Shown: piece after piece, positions 1-9,464 of the stretch
How positions within the stretch are numbered: position 1 is the first letter of the stretch
Layout of the letters: each line of letters opens with the position of its first letter
Program-made: the position numbers and the translations under genes
The notes under the pieces: model-generated
Told to the model about the DNA's origin: nothing
The model's input: only the letters and a program-made list of their open reading frames with translations
Database searches by the model: none
DNA from: Alcanivorax jadensis T9
GTDB taxonomy: Bacteria; Pseudomonadota; Gammaproteobacteria; Pseudomonadales; Alcanivoracaceae
NCBI RefSeq assembly: GCF_000756655.1
Contig: NZ_ARXU01000009.1
Span: forward strand, 1 to 64,000
Direction of reading: 5' to 3'
DNA length: 64,000 nucleotides

Positions 1-2158
1 TAAAGTCTTCTGCCTCCAGTTTTTGTCGGGTGCTTTCCAGGTTGATTTGCAGATCTTGGGCCTGACTCTGACTGATGCCTTGCAGGTTCAGCGCCAGGGC
101 TCTGTATTCGCGGGGAACGGCTTCGTTCTGACTGGTGCGCCACCCCTGATTAGGCTGCCAGTAGCCCATTTCGGATTGCAGCTCGGACCCCATGGCGGTA
201 TTGGTGGTCGCTGTGGCTACTACCTCATTGCCAATGGTGAACTCACCAGTTAGATCGATCAGGTAGCCCGGCAGGGTATCGGGAATATCGTTGGGGTCGA
301 CCTCGCCGTTTTCATCCGGCTCTGGAAGATAACTGGCCAGGGTCTCCTCATCTTCCGGGGTGGCCGGTTTGAAGGACAGGGCGAGTTTGCGACCGGCCAG
401 GGCTACGGTGGGCTGCTGGATGCTGATCAACTCGCTGCCTTGCCGACCGAACTGGTTAGTATAGAGCTGGTAACGGAATTTCCAGCGCAGGCTATCCGAT
501 AACTCGGACGCTACCAGCTTGCGTGTCAGCAATTGATAAGGAAGCCCCGCGGCCAACTGCTGGTGGATCACTGTCTTGATGTTCTGAGTGCCCAGCACTT
601 CCCCTACTGTGGCGTCAGGGGCCTGGTTTTCCAGAAAGGCCTCCAGCTGGGCGCGATAGTCGGCAAAGGCATCTTCCATAGCCTGCTGGGGCACACCCTG
701 CACCCAGCCTTCCTCTTCGTTGATGGTGCTTTGCTGTTCGATGGTCTGGGCCAGACCTTGAGCATCGAAGGGCACCTGCTCTTCCAGGGCCATGCCCTCT
801 GTGTATTCATATTGCTTGAAGCTGGCATCCATGGGCACCCAGCTATCGCCCACGCTATGCTTGGCACCACGACTGGGGTGATAGTCGATCCAGGCCTCCA
901 CCCACACATGCTCCAGGTTGATGTGGGTGATTTCCCCTCCGCTGACCATGCCAACATTGGGGATACCGCCCTGCCCCAGAAGATCGCTGGCGGCTTGCGG
1001 CGTATTGACGTTGCCTACCCAATTCATCACCTGATCGGCAGGCATTTGCACGGTACCGAACGTGTAGCGGGCAGGGATGTTGGCCGCACGGAGCAAGGCA
1101 ACCAGCAAGCTGGCTGTGTCGTAGGCATTGCCCTTACCGTGTTGCAGGGTGTAATCCGCGCCCTGGATGGAACCATGGCTGGGAATAAACTCGATGTTAT
1201 TGCGAACCCACTGGTAGATTGCCACTGGGTCGTGATCCAGCGCTTGCGCCTTCGCACGGACGGCATCGGTGAGCTGGGCATCCAGCGTGGCGGCCAGATC
1301 GCCTTCGGTGGGGCCTCCAGGCTGACCGAGCATATCTTGGGTAATGACGTTACTGGCCAGTTGCACGCCACGCTCGAACAAGGGGAGCGCATTCCTGGCG
1401 CTTAATTCTCTGGCGGTGGTGGACGGCTCCGGTGTCAGGTTCGGGTCCGGGGTGCCCCATGGCAAGTTGTTCGGGTCAAAAGGATCACGGGGTTTTTCCA
1501 GGGTGAAGCTGTCCATCCACTCTTTCAGCGACGCCGCTGCGTCCTGCTGCTCCTGCAGACTCTCTGCTTCCAGCATGGCAGCCATCCGAACTTGCATGGT
1601 CTGGTAGCGTTCCCGGTATTGTTGGCGAGCCTCGGCGTGCCGCTGCTGAATTTTTTCTGGTAACTGCTTCTCCCGCAGCCGCTTGCCGGTGGCATCAAAT
1701 TCTTTCAGCGCCTGCTGATGCAGATTATCGGCCCGACCAGCTAACCAGCTCAGGTCCTCAACACTTTCCAGCGTCAACTGGCTCAGCCCTATGGCCGAAA
1801 GCATGTTATCCAGCATACCTCCTTCCTTGGCCAAACGCTGGTCAATAGCCGCCTTACGGTCATGGACTTTATTGCGGACATGCTTGAGCACCTGATCCAG
1901 GTGCTGGTTATTCGCTTCCCAGCGGGCCTGCTCGGCAATGTCTTTCTGACGCTCTACTTCCAGTGCGACTGCCCAGGATGGCCAGATCACCCCGTTGAGC
2001 AGAAGCAGCACTGCCGCCATCGCAATGGTGCGGGCAAATCGACCGGACTCACGGATTTTCTCCATGGCTGGCGCGTCTACGTTATGCACCTTTTCCCTGT
2101 GCTCCATGAGTCCATTCCCCCGTAACATACGCTTAGCCTCGATTCTTGTTCCGTTCAT
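1..2158 (-). CDS. Transglutaminase-like envelope protein, C-terminus beyond window
   Basis: The reading frame is open from an ATG at 2158 to the left edge, so about 719 residues are visible and the C-terminus is missing. The N-terminus has one hydrophobic segment (about residues 46-66), then a Glu/Gln-rich helical stretch, then a transglutaminase-like core at about residues 310-445. The core shows GNAYDTASLLVALLR followed by IPARY, then HVWVEAW (about 415) and VPMDASF (about 441). The His and Asp of the usual Cys-His-Asp triad are present, but Ala occupies the cysteine position, so cross-linking or protease activity is doubtful. The gene starts 17 bases after the stop of the 2069-residue protein and is probably co-transcribed with it. 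Similar domains occur in large secreted proteins. The biological role is unknown. Confidence 0.75.
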   Translation of the reverse strand, partial: MNGTRIEAKRMLRGNGLMEHREKVHNVDAPAMEKIRESGRFARTIAMAAVLLLLNGVIWPSWAVALEVERQKDIAEQARWEANNQHLDQVLKHVRNKVHDRKAAIDQRLAKEGGMLDNMLSAIGLSQLTLESVEDLSWLAGRADNLHQQALKEFDATGKRLREKQLPEKIQQRHAEARQQYRERYQTMQVRMAAMLEAESLQEQQDAAASLKEWMDSFTLEKPRDPFDPNNLPWGTPDPNLTPEPSTTARELSARNALPLFERGVQLASNVITQDMLGQPGGPTEGDLAATLDAQLTDAVRAKAQALDHDPVAIYQWVRNNIEFIPSHGSIQGADYTLQHGKGNAYDTASLLVALLRAANIPARYTFGTVQMPADQVMNWVGNVNTPQAASDLLGQGGIPNVGMVSGGEITHINLEHVWVEAWIDYHPSRGAKHSVGDSWVPMDASFKQYEYTEGMALEEQVPFDAQGLAQTIEQQSTINEEEGWVQGVPQQAMEDAFADYRAQLEAFLENQAPDATVGEVLGTQNIKTVIHQQLAAGLPYQLLTRKLVASELSDSLRWKFRYQLYTNQFGRQGSELISIQQPTVALAGRKLALSFKPATPEDEETLASYLPEPDENGEVDPNDIPDTLPGYLIDLTGEFTIGNEVVATATTNTAMGSELQSEMGYWQPNQGWRTSQNEAVPREYRALALNLQGISQSQAQDLQINLESTRQKLEAEDF

Positions 2159-2175
2159 AACACTCTCGCCCCCCA

Positions 2176-5100
2176 TTACCGGTTCAAGGCCCAAATTGCC
2201 CAATCCAGATCTTCGCGTAGTGATGGGGCATCCGGGTGACTTGAGCCTGCCAAGGCCGATGTGGCTTTCAGGGCTTTCTTGATGGCCAGGGCTTCATGCC
2301 CATGGCTATTGGCCACCACGGCCATTTCCAGCAAAAGCGCCGCTTTCTTCAGCTTCAGGTCAAACAGGGACTGGCCGTAGGCCGCCTGCACGGCCTGGGT
2401 CACGTCCATGAGGGTCTGGGTGTCCGGCCCTTCCTGCAGTGGCAGCATTTCCGACAGCGTTAGCGAGGCACCGCTACCAAGGCTGGCCGTCACCTCCGCG
2501 CTTAATGTGGCCGAGCCTTGCGAGAAGTTCGGAACCAGCCAGGCGTGCAGATTACGCTGCTCGGCCTCGGCCAAAGACAACCTCCACGACAACGAGCCAT
2601 TCTGTGTGGCAGGCAAAGTGTTCAGCACCTCGCCTCCTGAAGACATAGCCAGATCTGCCTGGACATCGACAGCGGGCCCCGTGTTTTGCAACGACAGAGA
2701 GACAGGTAACACTGCGCCCGGGCGATTTATCAGATTTTCTGCTGTGGTGTACTCCAGTGCCCGCGACAACAACCGGGCATGGTGATCACTGTTACTTTCG
2801 GCTACCGCTTCGGCCAGCAGGTCGTAACCCACATACACTGCCCGCCCCTCGCCGTAATCACGATAGGTAACGGCATCGTGCTGACTGGAATAAGCCAGGC
2901 ACTGAAGCGAGTGGTCACTGACTCCCTGATACAAGGCGGCAACATTGGCTTGATGGTGATGTATGCGCGGCAATCGACGATCCAGAGCCAGTGGCAGGTA
3001 GGCCGGTTCGGAGAGCGGGGATTGCATAAATTCCACGCCATCCGCCCTGTGGCCATCCCTACCCAGCAGACTAAACAGATAGTTGCCAAGCAGACTCTCA
3101 TGTGGATGAACCCCCAGGGTCTGATACAGGGGCAGAGTGCGCGGCCTGTCACCGGCGGCATACACCAGGCCATCACCCCGATTAACCGCTTCCCGCAGTT
3201 GCTTGGCGCTCCAGTGGCCCAACGGCACCCGGTCTGCCAGCAACAGATACTGTTGATAATTTCCCGATAACAAGGCATCACGGAAACCACCCAGAGAATC
3301 CACCAAGGTGTAGCTGTAGCCATTTTCAGTGAGGAAGGCATCCAGCCATTGTTGTTGCTGTGCCAGTGAGGGTATTTCTGACTGTTCATGTACAGACGAC
3401 CCACTTTCGCTTTCCTCGACCTCGATATCCACGACTTCGAAGTCGCCGAGGCGCTGGCCAAGTGCCGGAAAATGCCCGCACTTGAATCCTGTCAGACCGG
3501 TTTCCAACTTTCCTTGCAGGAAAAGGAATATGGGGTACTTGGCAACAATATTGTGTTTGCCCCCTAGCAGCGCTGAGCCAGATACCCGAACCTCAACGGC
3601 CTCCCGGGTAAGGCTGGTCACCGCCACATTCACATCGGCGCCGATATTGCTGTCCAGCAAGTCGGTAAAGGCTTGAGGTGTCGATGCCTCCAGATCAAGG
3701 GTGAAGAAGAGGGAATTCAGCGCTTTCACGCTTACCAGGGTGCTCGCCGATAGCGGCTTGGGGAATTCTGCACGCAAAGTCAGCCAGTCCACAGCGGTAC
3801 AGGCATCTTGCTGTTTGTCCGTCAGCACCAACAATCTCGGCTTCCCTGACAGGGAGAGCGTGGCCTCCAGAGAAATCGGTGGCTCCACCATCTGGAATAT
3901 CGCAGTGTCCACATCCCGCTGCTCACCATTTTCTTCCACCTGCAGGGCGCAGGCATGGCGAGTCAGATTAAAGCCTGCCGTACCAAACACATCCGAGAAA
4001 GTGGTTGTCTCACCCGGCTGCAAACTCACTGTTCGTGTATCGCGATGCAGCTCGGCCTGGTTATCCACATCCAGTCGGGTGTTGATCACTGTCAGGTTCT
4101 GTATTGCCTCGCTGCTGATGTTACGGAGCGTGAAATCACAGGTTTGCGGATCCCCCTGGTACACGCTAGCAGCGCGGGCCTGGACCTCACCTTCCACGGC
4201 TCTGATTGAGCTGATGCTGACGGTGAATGCCTGCCTGTCACTGGCCAGCACATCCCCATCATCGTCAGTCAAGGTGCCTACCGCTTCATAGCTGCCGGCG
4301 GTCACATCTTCCAGAGACAGGTTTTCGTAGAGCTGCACAACTTGGCCAATAGCCAGACCGGCCAATACATATTCTTTATTGAGCAACACGTCGCCGCTCT
4401 CGTCACTGACAACCAGGCGATAGTTGGCAGGCTGTATCAGTGTGCTACTACTGCTATTGAGCAGGGTATTCTCAATGACAGCCTTGTCACCCAGGTAATA
4501 ACTGGCGTTATCAGTACCCACCCCCACCGTCGCAACGGGGGCAGACACATCGCCACCTTCCCGGATTGAGATGGGCACCGTCTGCGAGTCAAGCCGCTCT
4601 CCACTTTGGCTATACAGTTCGGCAATCGCCTGATAATCACCTGCCAGTGTCACCCCACTATTCCAGACCACGCCCAGCAAACGCTGCTCACCGGATGGCA
4701 AAGCTGGCACCGGTTTACTGCCAAGATTTGCAACCAGGGCGCCGCTACTATCGAGAATGCTATGTTGCACTGAATAGTCTGCTTCCACCCCACCGGTATT
4801 GGTCACCAGGGAGTCCAAGTTCAGCGCTTCGGTTGGAGCTAGCAGGCTATCTGACAGCGTCAGCGTGAGCGATCCTCTGCGTGCGGCCACTTTCTTCTGA
4901 GCGAGATTATTGGTGTTATTGCATTCTGCCACCTGGCCCTCGATAGCAGCACGAGCATAAAGAGTGACACCCTGCAGCTGGTCGGGATCAACATCGTCCA
5001 TCACCGCATTTTTGTGAGCGCCACTTTCAACTCCGCCACTAACAACCAAATCACCAATTTCTGCACCGGTGTCAGGGTGACCATCAAACAGCGTGATATG

Positions 5101-8100
5101 GATATCTTCTGAAATGTCGGCAGATCCCGCATTACCGATAACCATGGCAACTGAGGCCAGCTCTCCCACGCCATTGTCCACGAACTGAAGGGCACCAAGA
5201 GTCAAATCAGGGATCTTTGTTTCTTTTGCAACTTTCGAGGAAATACCTTCGATGTATTCCTCATAGCTATCCACCATGAGGACAAAACCGCGCTCTCCGC
5301 CCGCCGGTTTGGGGAATACTATATAATTTAAAAGGCTTTCATTAGCTCCTCGGCCAACACCAATGGCGTTGATCACATCTATTCCAGCATTCCTGGCTCT
5401 CTCTGAAGCTGCCACTGCAAGAGCTTGGCTGGATTGGCCATCCGTTGATACATCAATCACCTGCAGCGCAGTTTCAGGGGAGGCGTCACTTAATACCTCT
5501 GTGGCCCTATCGATACAATGATGAATTGCCGTTCCGCCAGTATTTCTTCGAACTGACCGGATCGCATCAGCCAATTCAGAAACATTATCTTCTTCCACTA
5601 TTGTTGGATCAATTTCAAGATAGCCGTTATTACTAAATTGAAACAGGGTTAGCCGCATTGAACCATCTCGTGGCACAATATTTGGATTTTCTATAGCCTG
5701 CGCGGTTCCCTCTAGTTGCAAAATGAACTCTGGAGAACTGACGCTACCGGAAGAATCCAGACACAAGGCCAAATCCAGATAGGGCTTCTGATTGCTAGCA
5801 CACTCACCAGCCGTGCTTTCAATATTGTTGGTTTCCGATAGCTCGGAAATAGCCTCGCCCGCATCAAGCAGGATATGTAAAGGAGCATCACGGAACGGCA
5901 AATCACCCTGAACCGGCACACTGATACGCTGAATGGTATCTACCTCCAATATCCCCTCAACGGTGGTTTCGCCAAGAACCGCATCATGGTCCGGACTAAA
6001 CGCACCGTCACGGTTTGAATCGCTGAACACCCGTACAGAGAAAGGCTGCGTCAGATCAGCATTCCCGCGATTAATAATCACAACATCAAGTTCACCCGAC
6101 ACCTCGAAGGTGTCCGGATCTGAAAGCAAACCTCCAGACTGAGTGCTTTGCACTGCAAGATCAGGCAACAAGGCATCAATCCCTGGTTGGCGGAGACGGA
6201 CTTCACCCAGATCAAGATCGCCACCTGTTGCGATGACAACCGGGAACGACAGGGGCTGATAATCTACTTGTGAAAATTCGAGCGTGTATTCGCCCTGAGG
6301 CAGGCCTTTCACTTCAAAACGACCCGAGGAATCCGTCATTGCTTCGCCGGCCACTGTCGAGGATGAAACCTTGACCTTAACCAGAACCCCCAGCAACGGA
6401 TCCTGAGTACGCACCTCCACCACCTTGCCGCTGATACTGTTCACCGCACTATCCAGTGGCACCAGCTCCAGCTCCCCAAGGTCATTGATAACACCCGCCT
6501 CAACGCGTGCAGTGGCACCAATGGCACTATAGCCGGAAGCGGTAATGGTAATTTCTACCTCAGCCGCCAAAAGCTCCCTGAGCTGGAAACGCCCATCACT
6601 GTCGGTAGCAACGGTTATCGGTGCAGTACCATCCAGGTAATCGACGGATACTTGCGCTCCCATAACTCCCCGGCCGGTAATCGCGTTAATGACAACACCT
6701 TGGAATCCACCCGGCTGCTGTTGTGGTGCATCGCCAGAGGGGGCAAGCAGCGGGGAAAACTCCACGCTGGCCCCGTCAGATACCTCTGCTTCAGCGGATA
6801 CACTCTCAAAACCTGCTGCCGACACCCCCAACGTCAGGTTACCTGCAGGTAAGTCCTCTAGACGATATTGACCCTGTGCATCCGTAGTGACCGATTTGGC
6901 AACACCCTGCACTTCAGCGCTGACCATTGCACCGCTAATCGAGGCTCCCTGGTGACTGCTGCTGATGGTGCCAAAAACACTCACACCCTCCGGCACCGAC
7001 GCCTTCAATCCGGGGGAAAACAGCAGGGTTTGGCCGGCCACCATTTCCGCATTACCGGTTACTGACTCATAGCCTTGCGCTGAAACGGTAATACTAAGCG
7101 GTCCCGCCGGCACCTCACTGAACAGGTAGGAGCCATCAGTCGCCGTGCCAGAGGAAAGGCCCGTGCCGGTCAACGTTACCGTTGCCTGCGCTAACGGAGC
7201 CCCGCTATCCCGATCTGTGATGGTCCCGCGGACAATGCCGGTTTGCAGGGGCTCGCCGGTATCCGGATCAGTTTCCTGGATATTAAGCGCCAACATACCG
7301 ACATCACGTTTGTCACCGGTTTGCAGGACCGTGTTGAGTACCAGGGTGCTGTAACCTCCTTTGCTCATGGAAAGCTGGTAATGGCCTGGCGTCAGTCGAT
7401 TGGCAAAAAATCCGCCATCTGCATCGGTGACAAGCTGACGGGACTCAGGGCCGGCAAGAGCAATATCAACGTCTGCAAGAGGCTGGCCGCTCTGGGCATC
7501 CACGAGGGTACCGGTAAGGCTTGTTATGTCTGCAGCGGGACGGGACGCCGCTGACAGTACACGCAGGGCCAGAGCCGTAACATACACATCCTGCTCGAAA
7601 TCCCCACCCGGGTTCTGCCTGTTTTGCAGCGCATCCAGTGCCTGCTGGAGGGAAGTCCGGTCAACTGCCCGCGACACCAGTGCATACAACGCCAATGCAG
7701 AACTTTCAGTATCGCCCCAGAGTTGCCCCTCTTGCTGGGCCAGCAAGAAATCCTCGGCGGCTTGCAGAGGAGACTCCACATCATAGACATGGCGATACTG
7801 CCAAAGCGCATGCATAGTCAGAGCGGTAGTCTGGACTTGCCCCACATCGCCAGCCAATGCCCAGCTGCCATCATCATTCTGGACATTGATCAGATATTGC
7901 AACGCATAGGCAGCAGGCTCCTGAGTAATGCCCAACAAGGATAGTGTTTCCAGTGCGTAGGCTGTGCTTAATGGGTCTGGGTCATAGCCAGGAAATGCCC
8001 CAAATCCGGAACCGGCTATTTGGCGCTTAAGCAATTCGTCCTGTGCCTCACCAAACTCCTGGCCCAGCGCGTAAGCCGTCCGGATACTACGGGACAGGTT

Positions 8101-8385
8101 CTCCGCACTGTGGTCTGCATCGACGCTGGCAAGATAGCTGGTCACACCACTCAAATCACCGACAAGACTCTGATCCGCATCAAGCAGATTGATTGTGGCT
8201 TCCGTGGTGGACTGAAAAGTGATGGCTTTGGAGGCAGGGGAATCCAGACTGCCATCGGCCTGGATTTGATCAACAAGCCACTGCTTTTCAGCCTCCTGAC
8301 TGCCCACCCCCAATACAGGAAAAAACAACAACAGACAGAAAAGAGCCCGAACCCAGCCCCAGATACCTGAACGTGACGCAGCCAT
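2176..8385 (-). CDS. Giant secreted multidomain protein: alpha/alpha-toroid, CarboxypepD_reg repeats, CARDB, VWA
   Basis: This 2069-residue protein begins with a signal peptide (about 1-29). Residues about 50-285 form helical repeats of the prenyltransferase/squalene-cyclase alpha/alpha-toroid kind, with a QW-like NDDGSWA. About five carboxypeptidase-regulatory-like beta-domains follow (roughly 290-715), each of the pattern G-x-V/I-x(5-8)-G-x-P/V-L-x-x-A/V with a TD-x-x-G-x-F/Y core. A CARDB-like domain (about 740-865) precedes a von Willebrand A domain (about 870-1070) with the metal-binding motif DSSGS, GGTAIH and STDG. A second CARDB-like domain and further beta-rich domains complete the protein. 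It is likely exported and used in surface binding or scaffolding; no enzyme active site is seen. It heads an operon with the transglutaminase-like gene. The domain calls are by eye, and the VWA is the surest. Confidence 0.85.
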   Translation of the reverse strand: MAASRSGIWGWVRALFCLLLFFPVLGVGSQEAEKQWLVDQIQADGSLDSPASKAITFQSTTEATINLLDADQSLVGDLSGVTSYLASVDADHSAENLSRSIRTAYALGQEFGEAQDELLKRQIAGSGFGAFPGYDPDPLSTAYALETLSLLGITQEPAAYALQYLINVQNDDGSWALAGDVGQVQTTALTMHALWQYRHVYDVESPLQAAEDFLLAQQEGQLWGDTESSALALYALVSRAVDRTSLQQALDALQNRQNPGGDFEQDVYVTALALRVLSAASRPAADITSLTGTLVDAQSGQPLADVDIALAGPESRQLVTDADGGFFANRLTPGHYQLSMSKGGYSTLVLNTVLQTGDKRDVGMLALNIQETDPDTGEPLQTGIVRGTITDRDSGAPLAQATVTLTGTGLSSGTATDGSYLFSEVPAGPLSITVSAQGYESVTGNAEMVAGQTLLFSPGLKASVPEGVSVFGTISSSHQGASISGAMVSAEVQGVAKSVTTDAQGQYRLEDLPAGNLTLGVSAAGFESVSAEAEVSDGASVEFSPLLAPSGDAPQQQPGGFQGVVINAITGRGVMGAQVSVDYLDGTAPITVATDSDGRFQLRELLAAEVEITITASGYSAIGATARVEAGVINDLGELELVPLDSAVNSISGKVVEVRTQDPLLGVLVKVKVSSSTVAGEAMTDSSGRFEVKGLPQGEYTLEFSQVDYQPLSFPVVIATGGDLDLGEVRLRQPGIDALLPDLAVQSTQSGGLLSDPDTFEVSGELDVVIINRGNADLTQPFSVRVFSDSNRDGAFSPDHDAVLGETTVEGILEVDTIQRISVPVQGDLPFRDAPLHILLDAGEAISELSETNNIESTAGECASNQKPYLDLALCLDSSGSVSSPEFILQLEGTAQAIENPNIVPRDGSMRLTLFQFSNNGYLEIDPTIVEEDNVSELADAIRSVRRNTGGTAIHHCIDRATEVLSDASPETALQVIDVSTDGQSSQALAVAASERARNAGIDVINAIGVGRGANESLLNYIVFPKPAGGERGFVLMVDSYEEYIEGISSKVAKETKIPDLTLGALQFVDNGVGELASVAMVIGNAGSADISEDIHITLFDGHPDTGAEIGDLVVSGGVESGAHKNAVMDDVDPDQLQGVTLYARAAIEGQVAECNNTNNLAQKKVAARRGSLTLTLSDSLLAPTEALNLDSLVTNTGGVEADYSVQHSILDSSGALVANLGSKPVPALPSGEQRLLGVVWNSGVTLAGDYQAIAELYSQSGERLDSQTVPISIREGGDVSAPVATVGVGTDNASYYLGDKAVIENTLLNSSSSTLIQPANYRLVVSDESGDVLLNKEYVLAGLAIGQVVQLYENLSLEDVTAGSYEAVGTLTDDDGDVLASDRQAFTVSISSIRAVEGEVQARAASVYQGDPQTCDFTLRNISSEAIQNLTVINTRLDVDNQAELHRDTRTVSLQPGETTTFSDVFGTAGFNLTRHACALQVEENGEQRDVDTAIFQMVEPPISLEATLSLSGKPRLLVLTDKQQDACTAVDWLTLRAEFPKPLSASTLVSVKALNSLFFTLDLEASTPQAFTDLLDSNIGADVNVAVTSLTREAVEVRVSGSALLGGKHNIVAKYPIFLFLQGKLETGLTGFKCGHFPALGQRLGDFEVVDIEVEESESGSSVHEQSEIPSLAQQQQWLDAFLTENGYSYTLVDSLGGFRDALLSGNYQQYLLLADRVPLGHWSAKQLREAVNRGDGLVYAAGDRPRTLPLYQTLGVHPHESLLGNYLFSLLGRDGHRADGVEFMQSPLSEPAYLPLALDRRLPRIHHHQANVAALYQGVSDHSLQCLAYSSQHDAVTYRDYGEGRAVYVGYDLLAEAVAESNSDHHARLLSRALEYTTAENLINRPGAVLPVSLSLQNTGPAVDVQADLAMSSGGEVLNTLPATQNGSLSWRLSLAEAEQRNLHAWLVPNFSQGSATLSAEVTASLGSGASLTLSEMLPLQEGPDTQTLMDVTQAVQAAYGQSLFDLKLKKAALLLEMAVVANSHGHEALAIKKALKATSALAGSSHPDAPSLREDLDWAIWALNR

Positions 8386-8546
8386 GCGATCCCCCGCTTG
8401 AAAACCCTACGCTTCTTTTATGAGATAGCGCGCAAAGGTTACCAGCAAGGCACAAGCCATTATGTAGGACATCTCTTAAGCAAGGGGTAAGCGTTTTACC
8501 TAAAGAGTCGGTAAACCCTTACGGCTGAAGAAACATTGGAATGGAG
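8386..8546. other. Intergenic region upstream of the giant secreted protein
   Basis: This 160-base gap is AT-richer than its surroundings and must hold the promoter of the large minus-strand gene, unless that gene is read through from the cytochrome c5 genes. No clear terminator hairpin or operator was recognised. Confidence 0.4.
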
Positions 8547-8894
8547 TTATTTAGCGCCGCTCAACTGCAGCATGTAGATGACAGTGTTGCGGATTTCGTC
8601 GTCGCTGCAGTCGAAGCAGCCTCCACGAGGGGGCATGGAGTTGATGCCGGCGATGGCTTCATGGACGATGGTATCGAAACCTTCTTCTTCGATTTCGTGG
8701 GACCAGTAAAGGCGGTGTTCCTTGCCGACCCGGGGAGCACCGAGGGCGCCGGAACCGTGGCAGGTAACACAGTATTGGCGATACAACTGCGCCCCGTCAC
8801 GCGTCTGCGAAGCATCCGCAGTGGCCGGAGCGCTATCGTCGGAACAGGCTGCCAGCCAAAGGGCCGACAGCAGGATCCCCAGGGATCGCAGCAA
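8547..8894 (-). CDS. Cytochrome c5-family lipoprotein
   Basis: A 115-residue periplasmic monohaem cytochrome. The N-terminus is a lipoprotein signal (LWLAAC lipobox, Cys about 17). The haem motif CVTCH is at about residues 42-46, and the axial Met is expected in SMPPRGG. A second cysteine pair (GGCFDCSDDEI) matches the disulfide region typical of cytochrome c5. It starts with TTG two bases after the stop of the upstream cytochrome gene, so translation is probably coupled. The role is presumably electron transfer at the membrane; the redox partners are not visible here. Confidence 0.85.
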   Translation of the reverse strand: MLRSLGILLSALWLAACSDDSAPATADASQTRDGAQLYRQYCVTCHGSGALGAPRVGKEHRLYWSHEIEEEGFDTIVHEAIAGINSMPPRGGCFDCSDDEIRNTVIYMLQLSGAK

Positions 8895-8896
8895 GG

Positions 8897-9364
8897 TTAC
8901 TGGCTCTGCTCAACCATATACTCGACGGCGGCCTTGATCTCGTCGTCAGAGCAATCCATGCACATGCCCTTGGGCGGCATGGCGTTGAAGCCTTCAATCG
9001 CGTGCTTGACCAAGGTGGCATTACCCTTGGCGATACGCGAACCCCAGGCAGCGGAATCGCCGGTCTTCGGGGCACCTGCAGCACCAGTGGTATGACAGGC
9101 CGCACAGGCAGACTGGTGCACTTGCTCACCGCTGCGGGGTCCACTGGCCACTTGCTCTTCGGCTGCGGCAGCGGTGCCACAATCTTCACCCTCGACACAC
9201 ACAGAACCCACCGGCTGAAGACGCTCGGCGATGGCCCGCTCACTGAATACAGAACGCTCACCCAGCGGATACGGGGAAATTTCCTTGGTGCTCTTGGCAG
9301 CCACGCTACCGGCGGCAAACAGGGTAGCGACCAGTACCAGGCTGGCAGTCAGCATCTTTTTCAC
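8897..9364 (-). CDS. Cytochrome c5-family protein, periplasmic
   Basis: A 155-residue protein with a Sec signal peptide (cleavage near AAGSVAAK), a linker of about 65 residues rich in Ala and Glu with two extra cysteines (CVEGEDC), then a cytochrome c5 domain. The domain has haem motif CAACH, a Met-containing AMPPKGM and the paired cysteines GMCMDC. It appears to start with GTG, preceded by AGAGGTGG; an ATG lies three codons downstream. It is a close homologue of the next gene, so the two probably arose by tandem duplication. It is expected to act as a soluble electron carrier to a terminal oxidase. Confidence 0.87.
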   Translation of the reverse strand: MKKMLTASLVLVATLFAAGSVAAKSTKEISPYPLGERSVFSERAIAERLQPVGSVCVEGEDCGTAAAAEEQVASGPRSGEQVHQSACAACHTTGAAGAPKTGDSAAWGSRIAKGNATLVKHAIEGFNAMPPKGMCMDCSDDEIKAAVEYMVEQSQ

Positions 9365-9464
9365 GATTCCACCTCTATTCTCTGTGATTCGCCCGAGGGC
9401 GCTGCGGCGGCATTATACCCGCTCAGGGCGTGGGGACAAAACGCTTGCTGTTACACAGCTTGAT

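Noticed and set aside
533-1405. 290-codon plus-strand frame at the left end
   Set aside because: The minus strand carries the transglutaminase-like domain across the same bases, so this is a shadow.
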